A stretch of DNA of 64,000 nucleotides from Aliamphritea hakodatensis (GTDB lineage: Bacteria; Pseudomonadota; Gammaproteobacteria; Pseudomonadales; Balneatricaceae): assembly GCF_024347195.1 (NCBI RefSeq), contig NZ_AP025281.1, positions 3,906,001 to 3,970,000 of the forward strand. The letters are read 5' to 3'. Below, in pieces: positions 7,956-16,258 of this stretch. The stretch's first letter is position 1, and each line of letters starts with the position of its first letter. The position numbers and the translations under genes are program-made. The notes below the pieces were generated by a model. That model saw only the letters and a list, made by a program, of their open reading frames with translations. It did not search any database and had not been told where the DNA came from.

Positions 7956-8939
7956 ATGACATCTGAACAATACCCCGACACACTGACTCGTTTCGGCTTC
8001 TTGTTGGTATCCAAATACTCAATGATTGCGATCAGTTCTGCAATCGAACCCTTACGTATGGCAAACCGCCTGCTGGGCAAAAATCTGTTCACCTGGACCA
8101 TCATTACCGCCGACGGTAATCCGGAACCGGCCAGTAACGACCTGATGCTGGCAGCCGACTGCGGCTTTAATGACATTCCTGAGCTGGATATAGTTTTTGT
8201 CTGCTCAGGGGTGGATGTAAACGGTGTGTATAACACTGATATTCAAAAGGTCCTGCACAACCTGGCCCGTAAAAAGGTCATTCTGGGGGGCCTGTGTACC
8301 GGCACATACCTGCTGGCCCGCTCCGGCCTGATGGATGGCTATCGTGGTACCGTACACTGGGAAAACATTGCCAGTATGCGGGAAGAGTTTCAGCAGATGC
8401 AGATCAGCGACGAACTCTATGAAATCGACCGCGACCGCTTCACCTGCGCCGGTGGCAGCGCGCCGATGGACATGATGCTGAAGCTGATCGCCGACTCTCA
8501 GGGCAGCAAGCTGTCAGCCAATATTTCAGAACAGTTCATGTGTGACCGCATCCGTGGCCGGCATGACCGCCAGCGTACCCCGCTGCAGGCCCACCTGGGT
8601 TCCGGTCAGCCAAAACTGATCGAAGCGGTTACCCTGATGGAAGCCAATATCGAAGAGCCGATGAGTGTCGATGAACTGGCTAAACTGGTGGGCATCTCCC
8701 GCCGCCAGCTGGAGCGCCTGTTCCAGAAACACCTGAACTGCGTCCCTACCCGGTACTATATGGATCTGCGCCTGAATTGCGCCCGCCGCCTGTTACTGCA
8801 GACCGATAAATCCATCGTGGACGTCTCTCTGGCCTGCGGCTTTGTATCAGCCCCGCATTTCAGCAAATGCTACCGTGATTTCTTCGGCATCCCGCCACGG
8901 GGTGAGCGCCATCTGAAACAGGCCAGCAACAGTAAATAA
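7956..8939 (+). CDS. GbdR-like AraC-family regulator with DJ-1/GATase-like sensor domain
   Basis: 327-aa activator. Residues about 10-190 form a GATase1/DJ-1-like domain (GGLCTGTYLLARSGLMDGY and FTCAGGSAPMDMMLKLI), and the C-terminus has two AraC helix-turn-helices (ELAKLVGISRRQLERLFQKH; VSLACGFVSAPHFSKCYRDF). This architecture is that of GbdR, CdhR and SouR, which respond to glycine betaine, dimethylglycine, carnitine or sarcosine in pseudomonads. The overall wording is closest to GbdR as I remember it. The start is the ATG at 7956 with GAGAGG upstream; an in-frame TTG at 7929 is less likely. It lies directly after the methyltransferase gene and is the likely reader of the RTGTCGC repeats. 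Confidence 0.88.
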   Translation: MTSEQYPDTLTRFGFLLVSKYSMIAISSAIEPLRMANRLLGKNLFTWTIITADGNPEPASNDLMLAADCGFNDIPELDIVFVCSGVDVNGVYNTDIQKVLHNLARKKVILGGLCTGTYLLARSGLMDGYRGTVHWENIASMREEFQQMQISDELYEIDRDRFTCAGGSAPMDMMLKLIADSQGSKLSANISEQFMCDRIRGRHDRQRTPLQAHLGSGQPKLIEAVTLMEANIEEPMSVDELAKLVGISRRQLERLFQKHLNCVPTRYYMDLRLNCARRLLLQTDKSIVDVSLACGFVSAPHFSKCYRDFFGIPPRGERHLKQASNSK

Positions 8940-9040
8940 TCTCACTCAACGGATCTGATCTGCCGGACAGGATGTCCGAAAACCTCTTTCTCCCCTTCCT
9001 CTCAACACACACTTCCGGCGACAGCCGCTCAGAAATACCT

Positions 9041-9424
9041 TCAGTCATTTTCCTTCCAGAAAATCGTCACTTTCCGCTTCCCCCATTGCAGGGCTTTTTT
9101 ACGGTCTTCACCCATATAAATATCAATCTTCTTCTCCCAGCGCCGGTTCATTTTATCCAGCACCCGGTACTCCCCTTCAAGGCCTTCAATCCTCACTATT
9201 GTCTTATGCGTCAGCCCCGCCGCGATTAAATCCCGGGAGACAGCAATAGACTTCATGCCAGGCTTTAAAGTATCCCCCCAGGCCGCCAGAGAAGGCGTAC
9301 TGTCCGTTTCTCCGGGGGTGGACGTGTACGCAGTCGCCGTAACTTCCATTGAGCTCTCACCGTTACTGCAGCCGCTCAGCATGAAGAGCAGCACTCCGGT
9401 CAACAGGCCTGTCCAAAATCTCAT
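9041..9424 (-). CDS. 3D-domain lipoprotein
   Basis: 127 aa. A lipoprotein signal sequence ends in the lipobox LSGC (Cys near residue 19). The rest is a 3D domain, named for three conserved Asp, seen in YTSTPGETDSTPSLAAWGD and LDKMNRRWEKKIDIYMG; the fold is shared with MltA-type lytic transglycosylases. It probably sits on the outer membrane and acts on or binds peptidoglycan. It is unlikely to belong to the corrinoid system beside it, since the terminator at about 9530-9560 separates the two. Confidence 0.8.
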   Translation of the reverse strand: MRFWTGLLTGVLLFMLSGCSNGESSMEVTATAYTSTPGETDSTPSLAAWGDTLKPGMKSIAVSRDLIAAGLTHKTIVRIEGLEGEYRVLDKMNRRWEKKIDIYMGEDRKKALQWGKRKVTIFWKEND

Positions 9425-9530
9425 GTTCGTTCTCTTATTTACCCTTAAGTCCGTATACCCTGACAGCCTTCAGACAGATTTGTTTATCCCCCGCAAAACT
9501 GTTCATAGCAGCAACACTTTATAACAGGCA

Positions 9531-9560
9531 AAAAAAAACGCCGTCTTAACGGACGGCGTT
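9531..9560 (-). terminator. Terminator of the corrinoid operon
   Basis: ACGCCGTC (9538-9545) pairs with GACGGCGT (9552-9559) around a TTAACG loop. On the minus strand a run of about eight T follows, which makes a standard terminator 28 bases after the activator stop codon. Confidence 0.88.
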
Positions 9561-9588
9561 TTCTGTTACAGACTGTTTATCTGCATGA

Positions 9589-11628
9589 TCACTCAGCTTC
9601 AGCTGCCGGACGTGGCTTAGCCCGACGACGGCCACGGGTACGCCCGCCTCCCGCCTGGGTATCAACCACTTTGCGTTCAGGCAGACTCACCGCCTTGCTC
9701 AGCTCAGCAAAATCATCGCTGCCGTGTGGCAGTGCCATGGCCGCGACGAAGTGATCCTGGAATTTAGCTTCCAGTGCCGTTTCGATCTTCTCAACACGGC
9801 GCAGTACCCGTTCGATTTCATCACGCTTGAAGCGATCCAGCAGCGCAATGCGCGCACCGGTACCGGCAGCGTTACCGATCGGGCCAACGTTTTCCAGATC
9901 ACAGTCCGGGATCAGACCCAGGATCATGGCGTACTTAACGTCAATGTGAGAACCGAACGCACCGGCCAGACCGATCTTATCAACCGTTTTCACACCGAAG
10001 TGATCCATCAGCAGACGGATACCGGCATACAGCGCAGCTTTCGCCAGCTGAATCGCCCGCACATCATTCTGCGTGATCGCCAGAGTCTTCTCACCTTCGT
10101 GCAACACATAAGAGAAGGTACGGCCTTCAGGGATGACCCGGGATGACTTCTCAGCCATAGCAGGATCAACCACACCGTTAACATCCAGAATGCCTGCCAG
10201 GAACATTTCCGCGATGACTTCGATAATGCCGGAGCCACAGATACCGCTTACCCCGGTCTTTGCGACACTTTCAGCAAAACCTTCTTCATCGGACCACAGC
10301 TCGCTGCCGATTACCCGGAAACGCGGTTCCAGCGTTTCAGGATCGATACGTACCCGCTCAATAGCACCGGACGCTGCACGCTGACCACAGCTGATCTGCG
10401 CACCTTCAAAAGCCGGACCTGTCGGGCTGGAAGCAGCCAGCAGACGGTCTTTGTTACCCAGTACGATTTCAGCGTTGGTTCCCACGTCAACCAGCAGGGT
10501 AACGTCATCAACCATATCCGGACGCTCCGCCAGGATAACACCGGCAGTGTCCGCGCCAATGTGACCGGCAATACACGGCAGAATAAATGCCCGTGCCTGC
10601 GGATGCATTTCCAGATCCAGCTCTGCAGCTTTCAGGGAAACCGCCCAGTCAGTCGCCAGCGCGAATGGCGCAGAGCCTAACGGGGTCGGATCAATGCCCA
10701 GCAGCAAGTGATGCATGATCGGGTTACAGACGATGGTGATTTCCAGCAGATCTTCTACCGGTACGCCGGCTTTTTTCGCCGCCTGCGCCGCCAGTTCGGA
10801 TAAAGCTTCACGTACCACCCGGCACATGTCTTTATCACCACCTTCATTCATCATCACATAGGAAACACGGCTCATCAGATCTTCGCCGAAACGGATCTGA
10901 GGATTCATTACCGACGCTGAAGACACCACATCACCGGTGGTCATATCGCACATATGTGCGGCCACAGTGGTGGAGCCCAGGTCGACAGCCAGGCCATAAA
11001 TTTTGTCTTTCTTACCTTTCCAGACAGCGACAATGTCCGCCTGTTCATCATCGTGATGGTGAACCGCCACGGTGATTTCGCGGGTTTCGCTTTCCAGCGC
11101 AGGTTGCAGCTGCTGAATCACAGCCAGTTCAGCATTCGCATGCGGAACATCGAACTGTTCGAACAGCCCCTGCTGCAAACGGCGCAGATCAGAAGCAGGT
11201 TCGTGCATATTCGGAGGGGTAACAGTCAGGGTATAAAGTTTCACTGCCGGATCGAGACGAATGTCGATGTTGGCCGCTTCTTTAACGATATGCTGTTGGT
11301 GCATCTGACTCTCAGATGGTACATCAATAACCATATCGCCAAGAATTTGTGCCGAACAACCCAGACGACGGCCCTTGAGCAGCATCTTCTGGAACTTTCG
11401 TTTCTCGGTTTCAACCTGAGATGGCGGGGTAATATTTTCCGCCAAAGAAGAGATGCCGTGCTTGGAAAACTCGCCGACACTCTGTTGAATCTGACAACGG
11501 CCGCAGATACCACGGCCGCCACAGCTTGACTCCAGATCAACCCCAAGCTGCTGAGCAGCCTGGAGGATTGAAGTCCCGGTAGGAAACTCGCCGCGCAGCC
11601 CGGTAGGGGTAAATACTACCGTCGCCAT
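9589..11628 (-). CDS. RACo-type ferredoxin/ASKHA activator of corrinoid protein (DUF4445)
   Basis: 679-aa reductive activator. The N-terminal plant-type 2Fe-2S domain has Cys36, Cys42 and Cys45 (SCGGRGICGRC) and a fourth Cys in RRLGCSAQI. The C-terminal ASKHA ATPase-like region shows GLAVDLGSTTVAAHM, GICGSGIIEVI and GLAGAFGSHI. RACo proteins couple ATP use to electron transfer that returns inactive Co(II) to Co(I), a need that should be greater in an aerobe. The start is the ATG at 11628 with AGAGAAGA upstream; an open frame to 11748 only reads the upstream gene's tail out of frame. The last 20 residues are a basic tail (GGGRTRGRRRAKPRP). It is the last gene of the operon, 19 bases after the methyl-THF methyltransferase stop. 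Confidence 0.9.
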   Translation of the reverse strand: MATVVFTPTGLRGEFPTGTSILQAAQQLGVDLESSCGGRGICGRCQIQQSVGEFSKHGISSLAENITPPSQVETEKRKFQKMLLKGRRLGCSAQILGDMVIDVPSESQMHQQHIVKEAANIDIRLDPAVKLYTLTVTPPNMHEPASDLRRLQQGLFEQFDVPHANAELAVIQQLQPALESETREITVAVHHHDDEQADIVAVWKGKKDKIYGLAVDLGSTTVAAHMCDMTTGDVVSSASVMNPQIRFGEDLMSRVSYVMMNEGGDKDMCRVVREALSELAAQAAKKAGVPVEDLLEITIVCNPIMHHLLLGIDPTPLGSAPFALATDWAVSLKAAELDLEMHPQARAFILPCIAGHIGADTAGVILAERPDMVDDVTLLVDVGTNAEIVLGNKDRLLAASSPTGPAFEGAQISCGQRAASGAIERVRIDPETLEPRFRVIGSELWSDEEGFAESVAKTGVSGICGSGIIEVIAEMFLAGILDVNGVVDPAMAEKSSRVIPEGRTFSYVLHEGEKTLAITQNDVRAIQLAKAALYAGIRLLMDHFGVKTVDKIGLAGAFGSHIDVKYAMILGLIPDCDLENVGPIGNAAGTGARIALLDRFKRDEIERVLRRVEKIETALEAKFQDHFVAAMALPHGSDDFAELSKAVSLPERKVVDTQAGGGRTRGRRRAKPRPAAEAE

Positions 11629-11647
11629 CTCAGCGGTCTTCTCTACA

Positions 11648-12547
11648 TTAGGCACGGCGACGACGACCACCGGCACGACGACCACGACCTTCACCTTCAG
11701 CAGGCGCTTCGCGGAAACGCTTGATCCAGTTAGCGCAATCCGGGTCACGGCCCATCATAACGTCTGCACCCAGAGTAGAGGCAATGATCTCGTCATGCAT
11801 TGGGTTAGCAATTGCAGAGGTCATACCCGCCTGGATAGCCATAGACAGGAACGCACCGTTTACACCGTTACGGTTTGGCAAGCCGAAAGAAATGTTAGAC
11901 GCACCACAGGTAGTGTTCACTTTCAGCTCAGTACGCAGACGGTGAATCAGTTTAAATACCTGAACACCTGAAGAGTTGATTGCACCGATAGGCATAACCA
12001 GCGGGTCAACTACAACGTCGCACGCCGGGATGCCGTAATCAGCAGCACGCTCAACGATCTTCTTAGCCACTTCAAAACGTACGTCAGGATCCTGAGAGAT
12101 ACCGGTTTCGTCGTTCGAGATCGCAACAACAGCTGCACCGTGCTTCTTAACCAGCGGCAGTACACGTTCCATCTGCTCGTCTTCACCGGTTACAGAGTTA
12201 ACCAGCGCCTTACCCTGGTAAACGTTCAGGCCGGCTTCCAGTGCTTCAACGATAGAAGAGTCGATACACAGTGGCATGTCAGTGAAACCCTGAATCAGCT
12301 GAATAACTTCAGCCAGAATACGTGGCTCATCCGCCAGAGGGATACCTGCGTTAACATCCAGAATGTGCGCACCGGCAGCAATCTGAGCTTTCGCATCAGC
12401 TTCTACACGGCTGTAATCACCTTCTTTCATTTCCGCAGCCAGGACTTTACGACCGGTCGGGTTGATGCGCTCACCAATGATGGTAAACGGGCGCTCGAAA
12501 CCGATGACGGCTTCTCGGGTAGCGGAACTGATAATAGTATCGGTCAT
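11648..12547 (-). CDS. Methyltetrahydrofolate:corrinoid methyltransferase (MtgA/AcsE-like)
   Basis: 299-aa TIM barrel of the pterin-binding (DHPS-like) family. GERINPTGRKVL, ILDVNAGIPLADE, LCIDSSIVEALEAGL, VVVDPLVMPIG and TTCGASNISFGLPNR are the expected pterin-site motifs. It should take the methyl group from methylated corrinoid protein to tetrahydrofolate, giving 5-methyl-THF. The start is the ATG at 12547, with GGAG 12 bases upstream; the longer frame to 12655 passes through an intercistronic hairpin and is not family-like. The C-terminus ends in the basic tail GRGRRAGGRRRRA (7 Arg in the last 12 residues). Codons are biased to CGT and GGT as in the mttB-like gene. Third gene of the corrinoid operon. 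Confidence 0.9.
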   Translation of the reverse strand: MTDTIISSATREAVIGFERPFTIIGERINPTGRKVLAAEMKEGDYSRVEADAKAQIAAGAHILDVNAGIPLADEPRILAEVIQLIQGFTDMPLCIDSSIVEALEAGLNVYQGKALVNSVTGEDEQMERVLPLVKKHGAAVVAISNDETGISQDPDVRFEVAKKIVERAADYGIPACDVVVDPLVMPIGAINSSGVQVFKLIHRLRTELKVNTTCGASNISFGLPNRNGVNGAFLSMAIQAGMTSAIANPMHDEIIASTLGADVMMGRDPDCANWIKRFREAPAEGEGRGRRAGGRRRRA

Positions 12548-12577
12548 CTTGCAAATATCTCCTGGGATAATTTTTAG

Positions 12578-12622
12578 ACTGTCGGGTCCGGGCGCCTCGC
12601 CATCAAAAAAATGCCCGACAGT
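12578..12622 (-). promoter_or_regulatory. Intercistronic hairpin before the methyl-THF methyltransferase gene
   Basis: ACTGTCGGG and CCCGACAGT are perfect 9-bp complements 27 bases apart inside the 193-base gap between the DUF1638 and methyltransferase genes. No T-run follows on the coding strand. It could be an mRNA processing or stability element that sets different levels of the operon's products. Confidence 0.45.
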
Positions 12623-12740
12623 TAATTGTAAAGCCGCAATCACGGCATCATTCACACGATCAGCAAACAGCTTTTGGCTACCTGCTATTCAGCCAGCTCA
12701 GTCGAACCGACCAGCCAGATCCGCATACGGAACCTGACAG

Positions 12741-13457
12741 TTAATCTTTCAGCTCCACCGCGATACGCTGGTTAAAGCTTAGCAGCGCGTCACCCAGAAC
12801 ACCGGTGCCGCCATAATAATATTCGTATTCCAGACCCAGCTTATCAGCCGCCTGCCTGGCCATCTCCTGTAGCTTGGGATCGTTTGTCTGGGCAATATAG
12901 AGGAGTTTTTTGTAGTGTCCGAAGTACATCGGCATCAGCTCAGGCTTATCTTCAAGCCCCATGCCGCGGATCACTAACCGGTCAAAATGACGGGTAAGAA
13001 AGTCGGTCAGGTAAAACGTACCCAGTTCCGCTTCATTAAATTGCTCAAAGATTTCACCGCCACTGAAGAATTCGTAGCAATGACTTCCCGGCACCCGTTC
13101 AACCCCTTCTGCTTCCAGCATGGCATCCAGCTGTCCGCCAGTACCACAGTCACCATAAGCAACGAAGATCTCCTGATCTTTTGACTTGGCAATATCGATC
13201 AGGTGTTTAACTGCCCCGGTAATCTGCTCGGGGTAGTTATGCAACTCAGCAGTAATACACTGCGGCTGCAGATGTTCCCAGCCATTTGCTTTGGAAATCA
13301 TGGTGATCTCCCTGAGCAGGGCGGAACAGGTAATAACAACTGCCGGTGCGTCTGGCTGATTGGCGCTGGTTTCAATTACCTTTTCAAATGAACTGGTAAA
13401 ATCATCAACCCGGTTAGCCCGTCTCGCTGGCCTACGACTGGTCCTTCTCGTCCGCAT
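12741..13457 (-). CDS. DUF1638 protein of the corrinoid methyltransferase operon
   Basis: 238 aa, function unproven. DUF1638 genes regularly sit beside corrinoid methyltransferases, so an accessory role is likely. Conserved Cys and His occur in VVITCSALLREI, VAYGDCGTGGQLD and PGSHCYEFFSGG, which could bind a metal or Fe-S centre. Residues 1-16 (MRTRRTSRRPARRANR) contain eight Arg and precede the domain. The start is well supported by GGAGG 9 bases upstream, so the basic tail is truly translated. It begins 37 bases after the corrinoid protein stop and is second in the operon. Confidence 0.85.
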   Translation of the reverse strand: MRTRRTSRRPARRANRVDDFTSSFEKVIETSANQPDAPAVVITCSALLREITMISKANGWEHLQPQCITAELHNYPEQITGAVKHLIDIAKSKDQEIFVAYGDCGTGGQLDAMLEAEGVERVPGSHCYEFFSGGEIFEQFNEAELGTFYLTDFLTRHFDRLVIRGMGLEDKPELMPMYFGHYKKLLYIAQTNDPKLQEMARQAADKLGLEYEYYYGGTGVLGDALLSFNQRIAVELKD

Positions 13458-13494
13458 CGCAAAGCCCTCCGGCAGTTTTTTACTTCACAGAAAC

Positions 13495-14196
13495 TTATGC
13501 AGCGCGCTTGGCTGCAATCATTTCTTTCGCCATATCAACAGCAACCGCTGCGTCACGGCAGTAACCACATGCACCCACTGCATCGCCGAATTCCTGGTTC
13601 AGCGGCGCGCCACCTACCAGTACGATGAAGTCGTCACGGATGCCTTTCTCTTTCATGGTGTCAATAACGACTTTCATGTAAGGCATTGTGGTTGTCAGCA
13701 GTGCAGACATACCCAGGATATCCGGCTTGTGCTCTTCCAGAGCCGCCAGGTAATCTTCAACAGGGATGTTGATACCGATGTCGATTACTTCAAAACCGGC
13801 ACCTTCCATCATCATCGCTACCAGGTTCTTACCGATATCATGGATATCACCCTTAACGGTACCAATAACCATTTTACCCACAGACTCAGCACCGGTTTCA
13901 GCCAGCAGAGGACGCAGGATAGCCATGCCGCCCTTCATTGCGTTTGCTGCAGACAGTACTTCAGGTACGAACAGAATGCCGTCACGGAAGTCAACACCGA
14001 CGATAGTCATACCACCAACCAGTGCTTCGTTCAGCACACGGTCAGGGGCCCAGCCACGTTCCAGGAAGATTTCAGTTGCTTCAACAACTTCTTCCATCAG
14101 ACCGTTGTACAGGTCATCGTGACACTGTTCTACCAGCTCATCATCGGGCAGCGTGGACAGATCAAGTTCTTCATCATCATAGTATTCTTCAGACAT
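13495..14196 (-). CDS. Corrinoid (B12-binding) methyl carrier protein (MtgC/MttC-like)
   Basis: 233 aa. A helical B12-cap domain (about 20-100) is followed by the Rossmann-like cobalamin domain. D117-x-H119-x-x-G122 (GDIHDIG) gives the lower cobalt ligand His119; the partner motifs GMSALLTTT and VGGAPLNQEFGDAVGACGY are present. It carries the methyl group between the MttB-like enzyme and the methyl-THF methyltransferase. The N-terminus (MSEEYYDDEELDLSTLPDDE) has ten acidic residues in the first 20, an extension beyond the usual cap start and opposite in charge to the tails of its presumed partners. First gene of the operon; repeated GCGACAC boxes lie 311-399 bases upstream. Confidence 0.92.
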   Translation of the reverse strand: MSEEYYDDEELDLSTLPDDELVEQCHDDLYNGLMEEVVEATEIFLERGWAPDRVLNEALVGGMTIVGVDFRDGILFVPEVLSAANAMKGGMAILRPLLAETGAESVGKMVIGTVKGDIHDIGKNLVAMMMEGAGFEVIDIGINIPVEDYLAALEEHKPDILGMSALLTTTMPYMKVVIDTMKEKGIRDDFIVLVGGAPLNQEFGDAVGACGYCRDAAVAVDMAKEMIAAKRAA

Positions 14197-14714
14197 TCAG
14201 CTAACCCCAATAACATTAGTTTTTTAGTATGTATCAGACCTTCTCTGAGGTCTGAATTTATATATTCATGTTGCCCAGTACTGAGCCAGGTGCTCCGGTA
14301 CTGTTAACTGTTTCCGGCAATCCTGTTGTAAGGATAAAACCAAGACCCGATTTTGTAACATTTTCTGCGTAGCATCCTGACAAGAAAAACGCTTTTTCGT
14401 GTCATAAAACGACCTGCGCAAATAGCCATGTGACTCAAACAGGCAAATCAGTCGGCAATATAAGGGCTAAGAGTAGGTTCACAGCTGTGCTGCTGCTAAT
14501 ATTTTCGCGACACAAAGTTACTGGAAAGCGACACAGAAAGTCGCACCCATTTTTGGCTGAAAAATGCACGAAATAAAGCAGCGTAAAAGCGACACTTTAT
14601 GATCTGCAACCGACTACCCAAACCTGCTCCTGAGCGTATCCAAACATCTGTTTTTCGCTGTATTTTTCGCTTTTGCACCGGACCTGCCCCAAAGACAGGC
14701 TCCGCCGCAGCACC
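14197..14714. other. Long regulatory gap upstream of the corrinoid operon
   Basis: 518 bases with no credible gene. The right half carries three GCGACAC boxes and one AGTCGC. Nearest the operon I find no cobalamin riboswitch signature. The leader is long, so an unrecognised structured RNA or a distant promoter is possible. Confidence 0.6.
14507..14595 (-). promoter_or_regulatory. Repeated GTGTCGC half-sites upstream of the corrinoid operon
   Basis: On the plus strand GCGACAC occurs at 14507-14513, 14528-14534 and 14589-14595. The first two are exactly 21 bases apart and share flanking bases (CGCGACACAAAG and AGCGACACAGAAAG). Read along the operon's coding strand these are GTGTCGC, the same orientation as in front of the mttB-like gene. 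An AGTCGC at 14539-14544 is a weaker match. Confidence 0.6.
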
Positions 14715-15425
14715 TCAGCCGGTAATCATCGCCGGGGGTAAATCCGGCGGATCGGGATAGCGCAGTAACCCGCCAAAAACCGACTGATCGGCAATGCTTC
14801 TGGAGACGGCGGGCAACTGCTCCATGCGGATCAGAAAGTCGTTCAGCGCAGGCAGACTCAGCAGCTGCTCTGCATCAATTGCCTGCCCCTGCGGATACAG
14901 AACTGACCAGCGCGCCAGCCCCGCCAGATAAAAATCACAGACCGACAACGCTTCATCCAGCAACCAACCCCCGGAGGAATGTTTCTCTAATTCATCATTC
15001 AGCAATGAAAAATGCCCGAATACCCGTGCTTTGATTTTACTCAGAAAAGCGTCCGGCGAAGTCCCCTCCGGCCGGTACCGGTCAGAATAAAACTGCACCC
15101 GCAGATCCGCATGTAAGGTATTGGAGAGATAGAACATCCACTGCAGACAGCGTGAATATGCCCGCGCATTCCCGGTCGCCGGTACCAGGCGGCCATACTT
15201 CTGCCCCAGATACAGTGCAATGGCTGCGGTTTCAAATACGGCATGCTCACCGTCCACCAGCGTGGGTATCAGCCCCTGAGGGTTAAGCGCCAGGTAACTG
15301 TCGCTGCGATGCTCCCCCTGCCCCCGGCTCAGCCAGCAAAGCTCATAGGGCGCATCCAGCTGCTCCAGAATCATCTGAATTACAAGGTTGGCGCTGTCCG
15401 GCGCACTGTATAGTTGATAACTCAC
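14715..15425 (-). CDS. Glutathione S-transferase family protein
   Basis: 236-aa soluble GST. The N-terminal thioredoxin-like domain (about 1-80) includes NPQGLIPTLVDG and FETAAIALYLGQKY, the glutathione-site cis-Pro and the Glu/Thr pair. The C-terminal helical domain follows. The start is GTG with GGAGG 8 bases upstream. It lies 110 bases after the 4Fe-4S protein gene on the same strand and so may share the transcript with that gene and HyuA. Substrate unknown; detoxification of an aldehyde or electrophile produced by the methylated-amine pathway is only a guess. Confidence 0.8.
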   Translation of the reverse strand: MSYQLYSAPDSANLVIQMILEQLDAPYELCWLSRGQGEHRSDSYLALNPQGLIPTLVDGEHAVFETAAIALYLGQKYGRLVPATGNARAYSRCLQWMFYLSNTLHADLRVQFYSDRYRPEGTSPDAFLSKIKARVFGHFSLLNDELEKHSSGGWLLDEALSVCDFYLAGLARWSVLYPQGQAIDAEQLLSLPALNDFLIRMEQLPAVSRSIADQSVFGGLLRYPDPPDLPPAMITG

Positions 15426-15535
15426 TGCTATTCCTCCCTAAAACACCAGTCACTCCAGCAGAATACTGGCTGCTTATATCCGCATCTGTCCCTGATGCGA
15501 ATCCGGAGATAGTCAGTTGCGACCCGCAACGCAGA

Positions 15536-16225
15536 TCAGTCGGTATTTACCCGCACAAAGACTTCCGTATGAAAAGCTGCCTGCGCAGCAGGATAGAGAT
15601 ATTCTTCCCCGACCGGACAGGCCCGCCGGGCTGCGCAACCATAATGATTACAGGGGTGATCCGGCTCAGCGGCCAGAAACGCAGCACAGGTTTTATAGAG
15701 ATACTCCTGGCCGGTAAATGCACCGACCGGGCAGGCAGAGAGACAGGGCTTTTCGCAGCCACCACAGGGCGCTGCAGACGCAAATGCATCAGCCGTCACC
15801 TCAGCAGAAACCGCTTCAGTATCAGACGTCAGCAAGGCAAAACGGTAAGCATGCCAGAGCCCGTAACGGGGGTGCAGTGCCATTCCCAGCGGGGAACTGT
15901 GACAGGCCCGGGCGCGTTTAGCCCAGGTGACAAACGGCCAGTGCGGCGGGCCACCAAACGGAAACAACGGCGTGACACCGAAGACATCAGCCAGTTGCTC
16001 AGCAACCCGCTGACTCCAGCGGTCCAGCGGATTATCCTCACCGTCGGCATACTCTGCAGAGGCGCTGAATACCGGCCACATTTCCTGGCCGGCATTGCCA
16101 ATCAGTAACAATTGCCGGGCGACAGAGCCCCCGGGCAATGCCGGTAACCGGTCTTCTTCGTCGACCTCCAGCACCCCCAGTATTTTCAGTCCCAGCTCAG
16201 CAACCTGCTGTTGCAGATCGGACAT
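15536..16225 (-). CDS. 4Fe-4S dicluster ferredoxin-like protein
   Basis: 229 aa. The C-terminal third has two Cys clusters, CGGCEKPCLSACP and CNHYGCAARRACP, plus one more Cys in YKTCAAF, enough for two 4Fe-4S centres although the spacings differ from standard ferredoxins. The N-terminal part resembles the non-cobalamin portion of QueG-like reductases in size but I cannot assign it. The ATG at 16225 has GGAGG 5 bases before it and is preferred over a GTG at 16231. It starts 33 bases after the HyuA-like stop, so the pair is co-transcribed. An electron-donor role for the corrinoid activator is attractive but unproven. Confidence 0.75.
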   Translation of the reverse strand: MSDLQQQVAELGLKILGVLEVDEEDRLPALPGGSVARQLLLIGNAGQEMWPVFSASAEYADGEDNPLDRWSQRVAEQLADVFGVTPLFPFGGPPHWPFVTWAKRARACHSSPLGMALHPRYGLWHAYRFALLTSDTEAVSAEVTADAFASAAPCGGCEKPCLSACPVGAFTGQEYLYKTCAAFLAAEPDHPCNHYGCAARRACPVGEEYLYPAAQAAFHTEVFVRVNTD

Positions 16226-16258
16226 ACGCACCTCCGCCGGCCCTCACGCCGGATGAAT

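Noticed and set aside
11629..11748. Upstream extension of the activator gene with a Val-rich N-terminus
   Set aside because: It is the Arg-rich tail of the methyl-THF methyltransferase read in another frame; the ATG at 11628 has its own ribosome site and matches the family start.
12548..12655. Longer N-terminus for the methyl-THF methyltransferase
   Set aside because: It runs through the intercistronic hairpin, is unlike the family, and the ATG at 12547 has GGAG upstream.
13360..14307. 315-codon open frame on the plus strand
   Set aside because: It is antisense to the corrinoid protein and DUF1638 genes, has no family features and no ribosome site.
14197..14714. Cobalamin riboswitch upstream of the corrinoid operon
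   Set aside because: I looked for a B12-box-like core and found none; only the GCGACAC repeats stand out.
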